From positions 1 to 64,000 of the forward strand of contig JADCGP010000021.1 of the NCBI GenBank assembly GCA_020248915.1: 64,000 bases of DNA. Direction: 5' to 3'. Below are positions 47,530 through 56,920 of the stretch, one piece after another. Every line of letters begins with the position of its first letter. The first letter of the stretch is position 1. Source of the DNA: Rubrivivax sp. (lineage in GTDB: Bacteria; Pseudomonadota; Gammaproteobacteria; Burkholderiales; Burkholderiaceae_C). The notes beneath the pieces were generated by a model. That model was given only the letters and a program-made list of their open reading frames with translations, did no database searches and was not told the DNA's origin. Made by a program: the position numbers and the translations under genes.

Positions 47530-48459
47530 TCAGTCGAGGGCGACCACGCGGTCGCCAGGCCCGGGGCTGCAATCGGGCGGCAGCGGGTCGAACCCGCGCC
47601 GCAGCACGACGCGCTCGCGCGTGTGGCACATCTCGATCCGGCGTGCCTCGGGCAGGCGGGCGCGCACCAGGGCCTCGATGCTGTCGGGCATGCTGACGCG
47701 GAACACGCCGCGGTCGAGGTCCTCGGCCGGGTGGTCCTCGCGGGTGAGGTGGGGAGACAGCACGGTGAGCCGGGTCAGCACTGGCCAGCCGAGCGCGAAG
47801 GCGGAGCCTTCGTAGCCTTGCTCGCGCAGCCAGTCCTGCGCTGCGGCGCGCGGGCGCGGCGGCTCCGCGGCGTGTCCGGCCCACGCCAGTGCGAGCAGCT
47901 CGACGAGCCACTGGTTGCAGTTCTGGAAGCGCAGGCTGTACGGGTGCGCATTGGCCGCATAGGTGCCGTCCTGCAGCGTCAGCGCCCGGCGGTCGTCGCG
48001 CGCCAGCGCGACCAGCGCCGACTCGGCCTCCGCGGGCAGCAGCAGGGCCGAGACGAAACCGCGGTCGGGGTCCTCGGTGGCGAACAGGAAGGCGGCCAGC
48101 CCCTCGTCGTACAGCCGCGGCCGGCTCTCGTCGCAGGCGTAGTACAGCTGCCGCACGGACCACGGCGACTCGGGGCCTGCCCGCAGCGCCACCCCGGCAT
48201 GCGAGTAGCGCAGGCCGAACCATCGCAGGTTCAACCCCGAGCGCGCCACGAGCGCGGCGGATGCGCCGGTGTGCTCGAGCTCTTCGCGCAGCAGGGCGGC
48301 CGTGCGCAGCAGCCGGTCCTGCTGGGCCGTGCTCGGTGGGGGGCTCCGGAGGCAGCCGTCCAGGCTGGTGCCGGCCGCCGGCACGGCGTGGCACAGCGCG
48401 GCCAGGCCCGCCGCCAGCATCGGCCCGGCCCGCGGCGCGGCAGGGGCGGCGCGCGCCAT
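47530..48459 (-). CDS. DUF2145 family protein
   Basis: A 309-residue exported protein (signal about residues 10-30). DUF2145 features are a Ser/His region near LRYSHAGVALR, LYYACDESRPRLYDEGL, and NCNQWLVELLA with a conserved Cys. The arrangement His..Cys..His recalls papain- or NlpC/P60-like peptidases, but this is only suggestive. Its ATG overlaps the stop of the preceding small gene, so the two are co-translated. The function is unknown. Confidence 0.85.
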   Translation of the reverse strand: MARAAPAAPRAGPMLAAGLAALCHAVPAAGTSLDGCLRSPPPSTAQQDRLLRTAALLREELEHTGASAALVARSGLNLRWFGLRYSHAGVALRAGPESPWSVRQLYYACDESRPRLYDEGLAAFLFATEDPDRGFVSALLLPAEAESALVALARDDRRALTLQDGTYAANAHPYSLRFQNCNQWLVELLALAWAGHAAEPPRPRAAAQDWLREQGYEGSAFALGWPVLTRLTVLSPHLTREDHPAEDLDRGVFRVSMPDSIEALVRARLPEARRIEMCHTRERVVLRRGFDPLPPDCSPGPGDRVVALD

Positions 48460-48905
48460 CAGCCCCCGACCGGCCGCGACCTCAGGTCCGGCAGCCGCCG
48501 GTCCTCGACGACGAGGAAGAAGGGCTCGGCCGCGCCCGCCCGCGAGAACAGCAGCCCGTACTCGCGCGCCGTGGCCACCACCACGTCGCCCGGCGCGAGC
48601 CGTGCGGCCTCCGGGTTGGCTTCGGGCAGGCGGAGCGCGAACGCGTGTCCGCCGGCGACGGCCTCCAGGGCCACGCGAACGAAGCCCGGCTCGGGTGAGG
48701 CGGCGACCAGCGCCACCCGGTACGGCCCTGCGGCAGTGCGTCCGGCCGGTGACGAGAGCGTGCTGCTGCCCTCGATCGATGTCGACACGCTGCCGATCGA
48801 GGCCGACACGCCTTCGGACGACGCGGACGAGGCCGAGGTGGAGGCCCCCGCAGACGCGGCGGCGAGCAGCAAGGGCAGTGCGAGCAGGGTCAGGCAGCGA
48901 GGCAT
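48459..48905 (-). CDS. hypothetical secreted protein, partner of DUF2145
   Basis: A 148-residue protein with a signal peptide (MPRCLTLLALPLLLAAASA), a Ser/Thr/Gly-rich spacer of about 40 residues and then a compact conserved part (GPYRVALVAASPEPGFVRVA through EPFFLVVEDRRLPDLRSRPV). No enzymatic motif was recognised. It overlaps the DUF2145 gene by one base in a stop/start arrangement, which suggests the two exported proteins act together. GGGAG precedes the ATG. Confidence 0.75.
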   Translation of the reverse strand: MPRCLTLLALPLLLAAASAGASTSASSASSEGVSASIGSVSTSIEGSSTLSSPAGRTAAGPYRVALVAASPEPGFVRVALEAVAGGHAFALRLPEANPEAARLAPGDVVVATAREYGLLFSRAGAAEPFFLVVEDRRLPDLRSRPVGG

Positions 48906-49060
48906 GGGGGACTCCCGGGACGGCCGCCGGTGCGGCCGATGCGACCGGATCGTAGCGGGCTGCGACCGCCCGCGGCGGCCTGCCGCGGGCCGCTGCAGCC
49001 CTGCTGCCGCGCTGCGGCGGCTAGGGCAGGCCCCGGTGGGCCGGTCTGCGGCCGGCGGCC

Positions 49061-49066
49061 TACACT
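49061..49066 (+). promoter_or_regulatory. -10-like box TACACT before the LysR gene
   Basis: TACACT ends 7 bases before the GTG start. The divergent gene at 48905 lies about 170 bases away; that gap contains only GC-rich sequence and no other gene. Confidence 0.4.
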
Positions 49067-49073
49067 GAACCGG

Positions 49074-50015
49074 GTGGAGACCAAGTGGCTCGAGGACTTC
49101 GTCAGCCTGGCCGAGACGCGCAGCTTCTCGCGCTCTGCCCAGTTGCGACACGTGACGCAGCCCGCCTTCAGCCGCCGCATCCAGGCCCTAGAGGCGTGGA
49201 TCGGCATCGACCTGGTCGACCGGTCCAGCTATCCGACGCGGCTGACCCCTGCCGGCGAGACCTTCCACGCCCAGGCGCTCGAGATCCTGGAAGCGCTGGC
49301 CGCCACGCGCAACATGATGCGCGGGTTGCAGGCGGCGGGCCAGGACACGATCGAGTTTGCCGTGCCCCACACGCTGGCCTTCACGTTCTTCCCGCACTGG
49401 CTGATGGACCTGCGGCAGCGTTTCGGCGCCGTCAAGACGCGGCTCACCGCGCTGAACGTTCACGACGCGGTGCTGCGGCTCACCGAAGGCGGCTGCGACC
49501 TGCTGATCGCCTACCACCACCCGAGCCAGCCGTTGCAGATCCCGGCCGAGCGCTACGAGATGCTGAGCCTCGGCCGCGAGACGCTGGCGCCTTACTCCAA
49601 GCCCGCGGCTGGTGCGGGCAGCCCGGCGCGCGAGGCGCTGTTCCGACTGCCCGGCCGGACCACTTCGCCGGTGCCTTTCCTCGCCTACGCGTCCGGCGCG
49701 TACATGGCCCGCATGGTCGAGCAGCTGATGCGGGCCGGCCCCGAGCCCTTGCACCTGGAGCCCATCTACGAGACCGACATGGCCGAGGGCCTGAAGGCGA
49801 TGGCGCTCGAGGGCCACGGCCTGGCCTTCCTGCCCGAGAGCTCGGTGGCGCGCGAGTTGAAGGCGAGGCGTCTGGTGCGCGCTGCCGCGCCTGGTCTTTG
49901 GGAAGTCACGATGGAGGTGCGCATCTACCGCGAGCGCCCCTCATCGGTGCGTCATGGCAAGCCGGGCGTGCAGTCCCTCTGGGCCTTTCTCGGAGCTGAT
50001 CAGGGTCTACCCTGA
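49074..50015 (+). CDS. LysR family regulator (HypT/YjiE-like)
   Basis: A 313-residue LysR-type regulator. The winged helix spans residues 5-63 (WLEDFVSLAETRSFSRSAQL, then VTQPAFSRRIQALEAWIGI); the rest is a periplasmic-binding-like effector domain. The N terminus resembles HypT, the hypochlorite-responsive regulator, but it is also placed 166 bases upstream of a Glu/Asp transporter operon in the same direction. Either oxidative stress or amino-acid control is possible. It starts at GTG; an upstream open frame has no support. Confidence 0.92.
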   Translation: METKWLEDFVSLAETRSFSRSAQLRHVTQPAFSRRIQALEAWIGIDLVDRSSYPTRLTPAGETFHAQALEILEALAATRNMMRGLQAAGQDTIEFAVPHTLAFTFFPHWLMDLRQRFGAVKTRLTALNVHDAVLRLTEGGCDLLIAYHHPSQPLQIPAERYEMLSLGRETLAPYSKPAAGAGSPAREALFRLPGRTTSPVPFLAYASGAYMARMVEQLMRAGPEPLHLEPIYETDMAEGLKAMALEGHGLAFLPESSVARELKARRLVRAAAPGLWEVTMEVRIYRERPSSVRHGKPGVQSLWAFLGADQGLP

Positions 50016-50181
50016 GGCATGCCATCCGTGCATCGGTGCCGGCCCAATCGGCATCGATTGCGTGGGGCACGACGGCCGCGCTGCAAGTACATTCCGCCCC
50101 CGGGCCCACGCCGCCGCAGCGGCGCAGGACCGGGCCGTTGCTCCCTCCCGCTGCCAAACCACCAGAGTCCCAGGAGTCTCC

Positions 50182-51084
50182 ATGAATCAGCTGCTGCTCG
50201 GCGCGACGGTTCTAGCCGCCGGCCTCGCGTTGTCCGTCGGTGCGCACGCCGACACGCTGGCGAAGATCAAGGACAGTGGCGCCGTCACGATGGGCGTGCG
50301 CGAGTCGTCCGGGGCGCTCAGCTACACGCTGGGCGACGGCAAGTACGCCGGCTTCCACGTCGAGGTGTGCCAGCGCGTGCTGGCCGACATCCAACGGTCC
50401 CTCGGCCTGCCCAGGCTCGACGTCAAGTACCAGGCCGTGACGTCGCAGAACCGGATCCCGCTGGTGCAGAACGGCACCGTCGACATCGAGTGCGGCAGCA
50501 CGACCAACAACGCCACGCGCCAGAAGGACGTGTCCTTCGCGGTGACCACCTACGTCGAGGAGGTGCGCATGGCGGTGAAGGCCAACTCGGGCATCACCAG
50601 CATCAACCAGCTCAACGGCCGCAAGGTGGCCACCACCACGGGCACGACCAGCGTGCAGCACCTGCGCCGCCACGAACGCGCCCAGAACGTCAACTTCGAG
50701 GAGGTGTTCGGCAAGGACCACGCCGACAGCTTCCTGCTGCTCGAGAGCGGTCGCGCCGACGCCTTCGTGATGGACGGCCAGATCCTCGCTGGCAACATCG
50801 CGCGCTCGAAGAACCCGGCCGACTTCCGCATCGCCGGCGAGGTGCTGTCGGTCGAGCCGATCGCGATCATGATCCGCAAGGACGACCCCAAGTTCAAGAA
50901 GGCGGTCGACGACAGCATCATCGCGATGATGCGCTCGGGCGAGATCGCGCGGATATACGACAAGTGGTTCATGCAGCCGATCCCGCCGACCAACACGCGC
51001 GTCGGCCTGGCGGTGAGCGAGGCCACGAAGGCGGCCTGGGCGAGCCCCAACGACAGGCCGCTCGAGGACTACCTGAGGAAGTGA
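50182..51084 (+). CDS. gltI: glutamate/aspartate ABC transporter, periplasmic binding protein
   Basis: A 300-residue solute-binding protein with a signal peptide ending near SVGAHA and the family 3 layout: DTLAKIKDSGAVTMGVRESS, then QAVTSQNRIPLVQNGTVDIECGST, and LVLFD-like lobe segments including DAFVMDGQILAG. The segment RIPLVQNGTVDIECGSTTNN is typical of GltI. It starts with an ATG after CAGGAG. The 166-base gap before it shows no gene. It works with GltJ, GltK and GltL downstream. Confidence 0.95.
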   Translation: MNQLLLGATVLAAGLALSVGAHADTLAKIKDSGAVTMGVRESSGALSYTLGDGKYAGFHVEVCQRVLADIQRSLGLPRLDVKYQAVTSQNRIPLVQNGTVDIECGSTTNNATRQKDVSFAVTTYVEEVRMAVKANSGITSINQLNGRKVATTTGTTSVQHLRRHERAQNVNFEEVFGKDHADSFLLLESGRADAFVMDGQILAGNIARSKNPADFRIAGEVLSVEPIAIMIRKDDPKFKKAVDDSIIAMMRSGEIARIYDKWFMQPIPPTNTRVGLAVSEATKAAWASPNDRPLEDYLRK

Positions 51085-51091
51085 TGCCAAG

Positions 51092-51118
51092 GCGCGCCCG
51101 CCACCGCGGCGGGCGCGC
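51092..51118 (+). terminator. intercistronic stem-loop after gltI
   Basis: A perfect 11-bp stem (GCGCGCCCGCC and its complement, loop ACCGC) starts 8 bases after the gltI stop. There is no T-run. Such structures after binding-protein genes are known to stabilise the upstream mRNA and reduce read-through, giving more binding protein than permease. Confidence 0.65.
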
Positions 51119-51190
51119 GCAACAGGGTGCCGGCCCGCGTGGCCGGCCGCGCGGCCCGCGGTGGGCCGCCCCGTCGAACGAGGAGCGCGC

Positions 51191-51928
51191 TTGGCCTGGG
51201 ATTGGCAGGTCTTCTGCAAGGAGACGACGACTGGCGAGCAGGTCGCCGGCTGCTTCGGCCGCGGCGGCGACGTCACGTACCTGAACTGGATCCTCTCGGC
51301 CTGGGGCTGGACGCTGTCGGTCGCGGCGCTTGCCCTCGTCGTCGCGATGCTGTTCGGCTCCATCGTCGGCATCCTGCGCACCACGCCCGACCGGCGTCTC
51401 GTGCTGTTCGGCAACGCCTGGACCGAGCTGTTCCGCAACATCCCGTTGCTGGTCCAGATCTTCCTCTGGTACCACGTGCTGCCGGCGCTGATCCCGCCGC
51501 TGCGCTCGTTCCCGAGCTTCGTGCTGGTGGTCTTCGCGCTCGGCTTCTTCACCAGCGCCCGCATCAGCGAGCAGGTGCGCGCCGGCATCCAGAGTCTGCC
51601 GCGCGGGCAGCGCCACGCCGGCCTCGCGCTCGGACTGACGCTGCCGCAGACCTACCGCTTCGTGCTGCTGCCGATGGCGTTCCGCATCGTCATCCCGCCG
51701 CTGACGAGCGAGAGCATGAACATCGTCAAGAACTCGTCGGTGGCCTTCGCCGTCAGCATCGCCGAGCTGACGATGTTCGCGATGCAGGCCGGCGAGGAGA
51801 CGAGCCGCAACATCGAGATGTACCTGGCGGTGACTGCGCTGTACTTCGTCAGCGCCTTCGTCGTCAACCGGGTCATGCTGGTCGTCGAGGACCGCGTCCG
51901 CGTGCCCGGCATGATCGGCGTCAGGTAG
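51191..51928 (+). CDS. gltJ: glutamate/aspartate ABC transporter permease
   Basis: A 245-residue inner-membrane permease with about five transmembrane segments. The family EAA-like loop is EQVRAGIQSLPRGQRHAGLA. The TTG at 51191 is chosen because GAGGAG lies 5 bases upstream and the product then begins with the GltJ-type MAWDWQVFCKE; an upstream start would read into GC-rich spacer. It forms the channel with GltK. Confidence 0.94.
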   Translation: MAWDWQVFCKETTTGEQVAGCFGRGGDVTYLNWILSAWGWTLSVAALALVVAMLFGSIVGILRTTPDRRLVLFGNAWTELFRNIPLLVQIFLWYHVLPALIPPLRSFPSFVLVVFALGFFTSARISEQVRAGIQSLPRGQRHAGLALGLTLPQTYRFVLLPMAFRIVIPPLTSESMNIVKNSSVAFAVSIAELTMFAMQAGEETSRNIEMYLAVTALYFVSAFVVNRVMLVVEDRVRVPGMIGVR

Positions 51929-51936
51929 GGGCAGCG

Positions 51937-52047
51937 ATGAGCCGGCCGTCCGCTTCGTCCATCTCGCGTGCCTCGCGTGCTTCGCCCGATCGCCACGCGG
52001 GTGCGCGCTCTGCCGCCGGCGGCCGGCTGCCGGGAGCGGGGCGATGA
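51937..52047 (+). CDS. possible small basic protein coupled to gltK
   Basis: A 36-residue reading frame fills the gltJ-gltK gap. It has AGGGG 7 bases before its ATG and its TGA overlaps the gltK ATG. The product is Ser/Arg-rich (MSRPSASSISRASRAS at the start) without a membrane segment. Its presence could simply be spacer sequence, but the spacing and overlap would let it couple translation to gltK. No family was recognised. Confidence 0.3.
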   Translation: MSRPSASSISRASRASPDRHAGARSAAGGRLPGAGR

Positions 52048-52709
52048 ACCTCGACTTCTCCTTCCTGACCTGGGGCGTTGTCCAGAGCTTCGTGCTCAAG
52101 GGCCTCGTCTTCTCGGTGCAGCTGACGCTGGTGGCGATGGTGGGCGGCATCGTGCTCGGCACCGCGCTGGCGCTGATGCGGCTGTCGGGGCGGGCGTGGC
52201 TGGAGAAGCCGGCCGCCGCCTACGTGAACACCATGCGCAGCATCCCGCTGGTGATGGTGATCCTGTGGTTCTTCCTGCTGATCCCGCTGATGACGGGCCG
52301 GCCCCTCGGGGCCGAGGTGTCGGCGATGATCACCTTCACGCTGTTCGAGGCCGCCTACTACAGCGAGATCATGCGCGCCGGCATCCAGAGCGTGCCCAAG
52401 GGCCAGGTGCATGCCGGGTACGCGGTGGGCATGACCTACCGGCAGACGATGCAGCTGATCGTGCTGCCGCAGGCCTTCCGCAACATGCTGCCGGTGCTGC
52501 TGACCCAGACCATCATCCTTTTCCAGGACACGAGCCTGGTCTACGCGATCGGCGCCTACGACCTGCTCAAGGGCTTCGAGATCGCCGGCAAGAACTTCAA
52601 CCGCCCGGTCGAGACCTACCTCGTCGCCGCGGTGGTGTACTTCGCGGTCTGCTTCGCGCTGTCGCTGCTGGTGCGCCGGCTGCAGAACCGCATCGCCATC
52701 ATCCGCTGA
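52044..52709 (+). CDS. gltK: glutamate/aspartate ABC transporter permease
   Basis: A 221-residue permease, the second membrane subunit. It has the family loop EIMRAGIQSVPKGQVHAGYA and the start MNLDFSFLTWG typical of GltK, with about five hydrophobic segments. It ends 9 bases before gltL. A Shine-Dalgarno-like GGGAG lies before the ATG. Confidence 0.95.
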   Translation: MNLDFSFLTWGVVQSFVLKGLVFSVQLTLVAMVGGIVLGTALALMRLSGRAWLEKPAAAYVNTMRSIPLVMVILWFFLLIPLMTGRPLGAEVSAMITFTLFEAAYYSEIMRAGIQSVPKGQVHAGYAVGMTYRQTMQLIVLPQAFRNMLPVLLTQTIILFQDTSLVYAIGAYDLLKGFEIAGKNFNRPVETYLVAAVVYFAVCFALSLLVRRLQNRIAIIR

Positions 52710-52718
52710 GGAACGCGC

Positions 52719-53453
52719 GTGATCGAGATCAAGGACGTCAGCAAGTGGTATGGCAGCTTCCAGGTGCTCACGGACTGCACGACGCGCATCGACAAGGGCG
52801 AGGTCGTCGTGGTCTGCGGGCCCTCGGGCAGCGGCAAGAGCACGTTGATCAAGACCGTCAACGCGCTGGAGCCGATCCAGAAGGGCGACATCGTCGTCGA
52901 CGGCATCAGCGTCACCGACCGGAAGACCGACCTGCCGCGGCTGCGCAGCCGCGTCGGCATGGTGTTCCAGCACTTCGAGCTCTTCCCGCACCTGTCGGTC
53001 ACCGAGAACCTGACGCTGGCCCAGGTGCGCGTGCTCCGGCGCGGCAAGGACGAGGCGCTCTCCCGCGGCCTGAAGATGCTCGACCGCGTCGGCCTGATGG
53101 CGCACAAGGACAAATTCCCGGGGCAGCTCTCCGGCGGCCAGCAGCAGCGCGTGGCGATCGCGCGCGCGCTGTCGATGGACCCGATCGTCATGCTGTTCGA
53201 CGAGCCGACCTCGGCGCTCGACCCCGAGATGGTGGGCGAGGTGCTCGACGTGATGGTCAAGCTGGCCCATGAGGGCATGACGATGATGGTCGTCACGCAC
53301 GAGATGGGGTTCGCGCGCAAGGTGAGCCACCGCGTGATCTTCATGGACCAGGGGCGCATCGTCGAGGACTGCCGCAAGGACGAGTTCTTCGACAACCCGG
53401 AGGCCCGTTCGGTGCGCGCCAAGGACTTCCTGTCGAAGATCCTGTCGCACTGA
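52719..53453 (+). CDS. gltL: glutamate/aspartate ABC transporter ATP-binding protein
   Basis: A 244-residue ATPase of the polar amino-acid uptake family. Motifs: [13 protein letters not shown] (Walker A), Q-loop region [13 protein letters not shown], signature [15 protein letters not shown], Walker [15 protein letters not shown] and TH in [12 protein letters not shown]. It starts at a GTG with GAGGAA upstream. It energises glutamate/aspartate uptake through GltJK. Confidence 0.96.
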   Translation: MIEIKDVSKWYGSFQVLTDCTTRIDKGEVVVVCGPSGSGKSTLIKTVNALEPIQKGDIVVDGISVTDRKTDLPRLRSRVGMVFQHFELFPHLSVTENLTLAQVRVLRRGKDEALSRGLKMLDRVGLMAHKDKFPGQLSGGQQQRVAIARALSMDPIVMLFDEPTSALDPEMVGEVLDVMVKLAHEGMTMMVVTHEMGFARKVSHRVIFMDQGRIVEDCRKDEFFDNPEARSVRAKDFLSKILSH

Positions 53454-53476
53454 GTGGGCGCGGCGGCGGCCGCTGC

Positions 53477-53482
53477 GACAAT
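53477..53482 (+). promoter_or_regulatory. -10-like box GACAAT before pyrC
   Basis: GACAAT ends 6 bases before the pyrC ATG in the 35-base gap after gltL, so pyrC probably has its own start of transcription. No Shine-Dalgarno is present. Confidence 0.45.
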
Positions 53483-53488
53483 GGGGCG

Positions 53489-54541
53489 ATGAACGCGCCC
53501 GTGCAGACGCTCACCCTGACCCGGCCCGACGACTGGCACCTGCACCTGCGCGACGGCGCGGCGCTGGCGGCGGTGCTGCCGTACAGCGCGCGCCAGTTCG
53601 GGCGGGCGATCGTGATGCCCAACCTGCGGCCGCCGGTCACCACGGCCGAGGCGGCGCTCGCCTACCGCCGGCGCATCCTCGACGCGCTACCGGCCGACGG
53701 GCCCGGCGCGGACTTCACGCCGCTGATGACGCTGTACCTGACCGACCGCACCTCCGCCGACGAGGTGCGCCTTGCGCGGCAGGCCGGCGTCGTGGCCTTC
53801 AAGCTCTACCCGGCCGGCGCCACCACCCACAGCGACGCCGGGGTGACCGACATCCGCCGCACGCGCGCCGCGCTCGAGGCGATGCAGCGCGAGGGCCTGC
53901 GCCTGCTCGTGCACGGCGAGGTCACCGACCCCGCGGTCGACGTGTTCGACCGCGAGGCGGTGTTCCTCGACCGCGTGCTTCAGCCTCTGCGGCGCGACTT
54001 CCCCGAACTGCACGTCGTGCTGGAGCACGCCACCACCCGCGAGGCGGTGGAGTACGTGGCCGCGGCCGACGCGCGCGTGGCAGCCACGATCACCGCCCAC
54101 CACCTGCTCTACAACCGCAATGCCATCTTCCTGGGCGGGCTGCGTCCGCACTGGTACTGCCTGCCGGTGCTCAAGCGCGAGGCGCACCGGGCGGCGCTGG
54201 TGCGCGCCGCCACCTCGGGGAGCCCGAAGTTCTTCCTCGGCACCGACAGCGCGCCGCACGCCAGCGTGCTGAAGGAGGCGAGCGTGTGCGGCGCCGGCTG
54301 CTTCACCGCACCCGCCGCGCTCGAGCTGTACGCCGAGGCCTTCGAGGCGGCCGGAGCGCTCGACCGGCTGGAGGCGTTCGCCAGCCATCACGGCCCCGAC
54401 TTCTACGGGCTGCCGCGCAACAGCGGCACTGTCACGCTGCGCCGCGAGCCGTGGACGCTGCCCGAGACGTTGCCCTTCGGCGACGCCATGGTCAAGCCGC
54501 TTCGTGGCGGCGAGACGCTGTCCTGGAGACTGGACGCATGA
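53489..54541 (+). CDS. pyrC: dihydroorotase
   Basis: A class II dihydroorotase of 350 residues in pyrimidine synthesis. The metal-binding HxH lies in DWHLHLRDG, the carboxylated Lys region is [15 protein letters not shown], further His ligands are in LLVHGEV and [11 protein letters not shown], and the catalytic Asp is in [18 protein letters not shown] sequence near the end is also typical. The stop overlaps the ATG of the NYN-domain gene. Confidence 0.96.
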   Translation: MNAPVQTLTLTRPDDWHLHLRDGAALAAVLPYSARQFGRAIVMPNLRPPVTTAEAALAYRRRILDALPADGPGADFTPLMTLYLTDRTSADEVRLARQAGVVAFKLYPAGATTHSDAGVTDIRRTRAALEAMQREGLRLLVHGEVTDPAVDVFDREAVFLDRVLQPLRRDFPELHVVLEHATTREAVEYVAAADARVAATITAHHLLYNRNAIFLGGLRPHWYCLPVLKREAHRAALVRAATSGSPKFFLGTDSAPHASVLKEASVCGAGCFTAPAALELYAEAFEAAGALDRLEAFASHHGPDFYGLPRNSGTVTLRREPWTLPETLPFGDAMVKPLRGGETLSWRLDA

Positions 54542-55953
54542 ACCCGAGTCCCCGCGTCGTGCTGCTGATCGACGCCGACAACGTGTCGGCCGACGTGATC
54601 GAGCAGGCCGTCTCCCGGCTGCATGCCGAGTACGGGGCGCTGCACGTGCGGCGCGCCTATGGCACGGCCGAGGCTGCGGTCAAGCAGCAGCAGCTGTTCA
54701 AGCGGCTGTCGATCCGGCCGATGGTCAACCTGGCCGCCGGCAAGAACTCCACCGACATCGCGCTGGCCGTCGACGCGCTCGACCTCGTGATCGCCGAGCG
54801 GCCCGACGTGGTGGTGATCGCGTCCTCCGACTCCGACTTCGCGCCGCTGGTCTCGCGGATCCGCGAGAAGGGCTGCCTGGTGCGCGGGGTCGGGCAGAAG
54901 GGCAAGGTCGGCGAGGAGACGCCGCTGATCTACGACGACTGGCTCGAGTTCGAGCATCGCCGGCCGCGCGGCCGGCCGGCGCCGGCCGATGCGGCGGGGC
55001 AGGGTTCGGGCGGCGCGCCGGCCGCGCCGCAGCGGTCGCGGTCGCGGCGCGGGCGCGCCGCCGAGGCAGCGGCGGCTGTCGTGGCCGATGACCCTGCCGT
55101 CGCGGCCGCCGAGGCCACCGCAGCCGCTGCGCCGCCGGCAGCCGGTCGGACGCCGCGCCGACGTGCCGGTGCCATACCCGAGGCCTCGGCGGCTCCCGCC
55201 GGCTCTTCGGGTTCTGCCGCTGCCCGGGTCGGGACGACAGAGCGGACTCCTGTGCCCGCCGCGAGGAAGTCTGCCCGCGATTCAGCCGGGGATCTGGCCC
55301 GCGAGCCCGCCCGCAGGGCGGCGTCGCGCGGTGCCGACGGGGACGAGACTACCGCAGCGTCCGAGGCCGCAGCCCCGGCGGGCAAGTCGGTGGCCGGCAA
55401 GCGTGCGGCACGCAAGGCCGCGGCGGGCAAGACGGCGGCGGGCAAGACGGCGGCAGGCAAGACGGCGGCAGGCAAGACGGCGGCAGGCAAGGGCAGGGCG
55501 GCAGGCCCGGCCGCGGACGCTGAAGTCGACGCGGCAGTCGACCAGGCCGTCGGCGAGCCGGTTGCCGCGGCCGCGCCGCGCGCCACGGCCCGCAAGGCCG
55601 CGGCTGCCGCCCCGGTCACCCGGGGCACGGCGGCCGCCCCGACGCCGCCCGCCGCGAAGGCGGCGCGGAAGACCGCCAACCGCCGCAAGGTCGCGGCGCC
55701 GCCCCCGCCGCCGCTGCCCGAGAAGGTGGCCCGCGCGCTCGCCGTGCTGCCCGACCTGGCCGCCGGTCAGGCGGTGGACGTGCAGGCCGCCGCCGCCGTG
55801 CTTCGCAAGGAGCGCGTGTTCAGCAACGCCGACAGCTGGCCCAAGTTCTTCCAGCGCCACGCCGAGTGGTTCGAACTGCTGCCCCCAGGCCGCCCGACCC
55901 AGGTGCGGCGCAAGGCCCCGCAAGCCGAGGGGCCGGCCGACGCCGGGTCTTGA
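54538..55953 (+). CDS. NYN-domain protein with histone-H1-like linker
   Basis: A 471-residue protein. Residues about 5-145 are a NYN/PIN-like nuclease domain of the DUF88/LabA group, with acidic motifs [24 protein letters not shown] and [14 protein letters not shown] placed as in Mg-dependent RNases. Residues about 150-390 are an Ala/Lys/Pro/Arg-rich disordered region like histone H1 or AlgP, holding four GKTAA units at 297-316. The last 80 residues are a compact winged-helix-like domain ([19 protein letters not shown].., [11 protein letters not shown]). It may bind and cut RNA. The start overlaps the pyrC stop. Confidence 0.85.
   Translation: MNPSPRVVLLIDADNVSADVIEQAVSRLHAEYGALHVRRAYGTAEAAVKQQQLFKRLSIRPMVNLAAGKNSTDIALAVDALDLVIAERPDVVVIASSDSDFAPLVSRIREKGCLVRGVGQKGKVGEETPLIYDDWLEFEHRRPRGRPAPADAAGQGSGGAPAAPQRSRSRRGRAAEAAAAVVADDPAVAAAEATAAAAPPAAGRTPRRRAGAIPEASAAPAGSSGSAAARVGTTERTPVPAARKSARDSAGDLAREPARRAASRGADGDETTAASEAAAPAGKSVAGKRAARKAAAGKTAAGKTAAGKTAAGKTAAGKGRAAGPAADAEVDAAVDQAVGEPVAAAAPRATARKAAAAAPVTRGTAAAPTPPAAKAARKTANRRKVAAPPPPPLPEKVARALAVLPDLAAGQAVDVQAAAAVLRKERVFSNADSWPKFFQRHAEWFELLPPGRPTQVRRKAPQAEGPADAGS
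55426..55485 (+). repeat. 15-bp tandem repeat, four units, in coding sequence
   Basis: Four consecutive copies of GGCAAGACGGCGGCA (the first ends in G) sit in frame in the NYN gene, flanked by two diverged copies (55411-55425 and 55486-55500). Slippage would change the linker by five residues at a time without shifting the frame. Confidence 0.92.
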
Positions 55954-56024
55954 AGCGTCGTCCCGGACCCTTACATTCCGCTCGTTTTCCCCAAGTCTCG
56001 CGCCTCCAAGGAGGGCGCACCGCC

Positions 56025-56900
56025 ATGAAACGCATCCTGCTGTTCGTCGTCACCAACCTCGCCGTGATGCTGGTGCTCGGCATCGCCGCCAGCGTGCTCG
56101 GCGTCAACCGCTTCCTCACGGCCAACGGCCTGAACCTGGGCATGCTGCTCGCGTTCGCCGCGCTGATGGGCTTCGGCGGCGCGATCATCTCGCTGCTGAT
56201 GAGCAAGCCGGTGGCCAAGTGGAGCACCGGGGCCCAGATCATCAACAACAGCACCGACCCGACGCACCGCTGGATCGTCTCGACGGTCGAGCGCTTCGCC
56301 CAGAAGGCCGGCATCGGCATGCCCGACGTCGCCCTCTACGAGGGCGAGCCCAACGCCTTCGCCACCGGCGCGTTCAAGAATTCGGCCCTGGTCGCGGTCT
56401 CCACCGGCCTGCTGCAGACTATGAACCGGCAGGAGGTCGAGGCGGTGATCGGCCACGAGGTGGCCCACGTCGCCAACGGCGACATGGTCACGATGACGCT
56501 GATCCAGGGCGTGATGAACACCTTCGTCGTGTTCCTGTCCCGGGTGATCGGCTACTTCGTCGACAAGGTCGTGCTGCGCAACCAGAACGACGGCCCGGGC
56601 ATCGGCTACTACGTGACGACGATCGTGCTCGACATCGTGCTCGGCGTGCTCGCTGCGGTGATCGTGGCCTGGTTCTCGCGCCAGCGCGAGTACCGCGCCG
56701 ACAAGGGCGCCGCCGACCTGATGGGCGACAAGCGGCCGATGATCAACGCGCTCGCCCGCCTGGGAGGCATGGATCCCGGCCAGTTGCCTCAGAGCGTGGC
56801 CACGATGGGGATCAACGCGCGCCCGAGCGGCCTGATGGCCCTGTTCTCGAGCCACCCGCCGATCGAGGACCGCATCCGCGCCCTGCAGTCGGCGCAGTGA
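56025..56900 (+). CDS. htpX: membrane zinc metalloprotease HtpX
   Basis: An M48 protease of 291 residues in the inner membrane, involved in quality control of membrane proteins under stress. Two N-terminal hydrophobic helices are followed by the zinc-binding [10 protein letters not shown] and, after two more helices (about residues 150-205), the third zinc ligand Glu in [20 protein letters not shown] near the end is typical. AAGGAGG lies 11 bases before the ATG. A terminator follows. Confidence 0.96.
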   Translation: MKRILLFVVTNLAVMLVLGIAASVLGVNRFLTANGLNLGMLLAFAALMGFGGAIISLLMSKPVAKWSTGAQIINNSTDPTHRWIVSTVERFAQKAGIGMPDVALYEGEPNAFATGAFKNSALVAVSTGLLQTMNRQEVEAVIGHEVAHVANGDMVTMTLIQGVMNTFVVFLSRVIGYFVDKVVLRNQNDGPGIGYYVTTIVLDIVLGVLAAVIVAWFSRQREYRADKGAADLMGDKRPMINALARLGGMDPGQLPQSVATMGINARPSGLMALFSSHPPIEDRIRALQSAQ

Positions 56901-56920
56901 TCGCGCAGCCCCGCTGAACG

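Noticed and set aside
50050..50100. GC-rich GGGCACG-like element upstream of gltI considered as a sigma-54 promoter
   Set aside because: The -12 element lacks TTGC at the right spacing, so support is too weak.
55411..55500. Tandem repeat considered as a CRISPR or intergenic repeat
   Set aside because: Units are 15 bases, contiguous without spacers, in frame and encode GKTAA, so it is a coding minisatellite.
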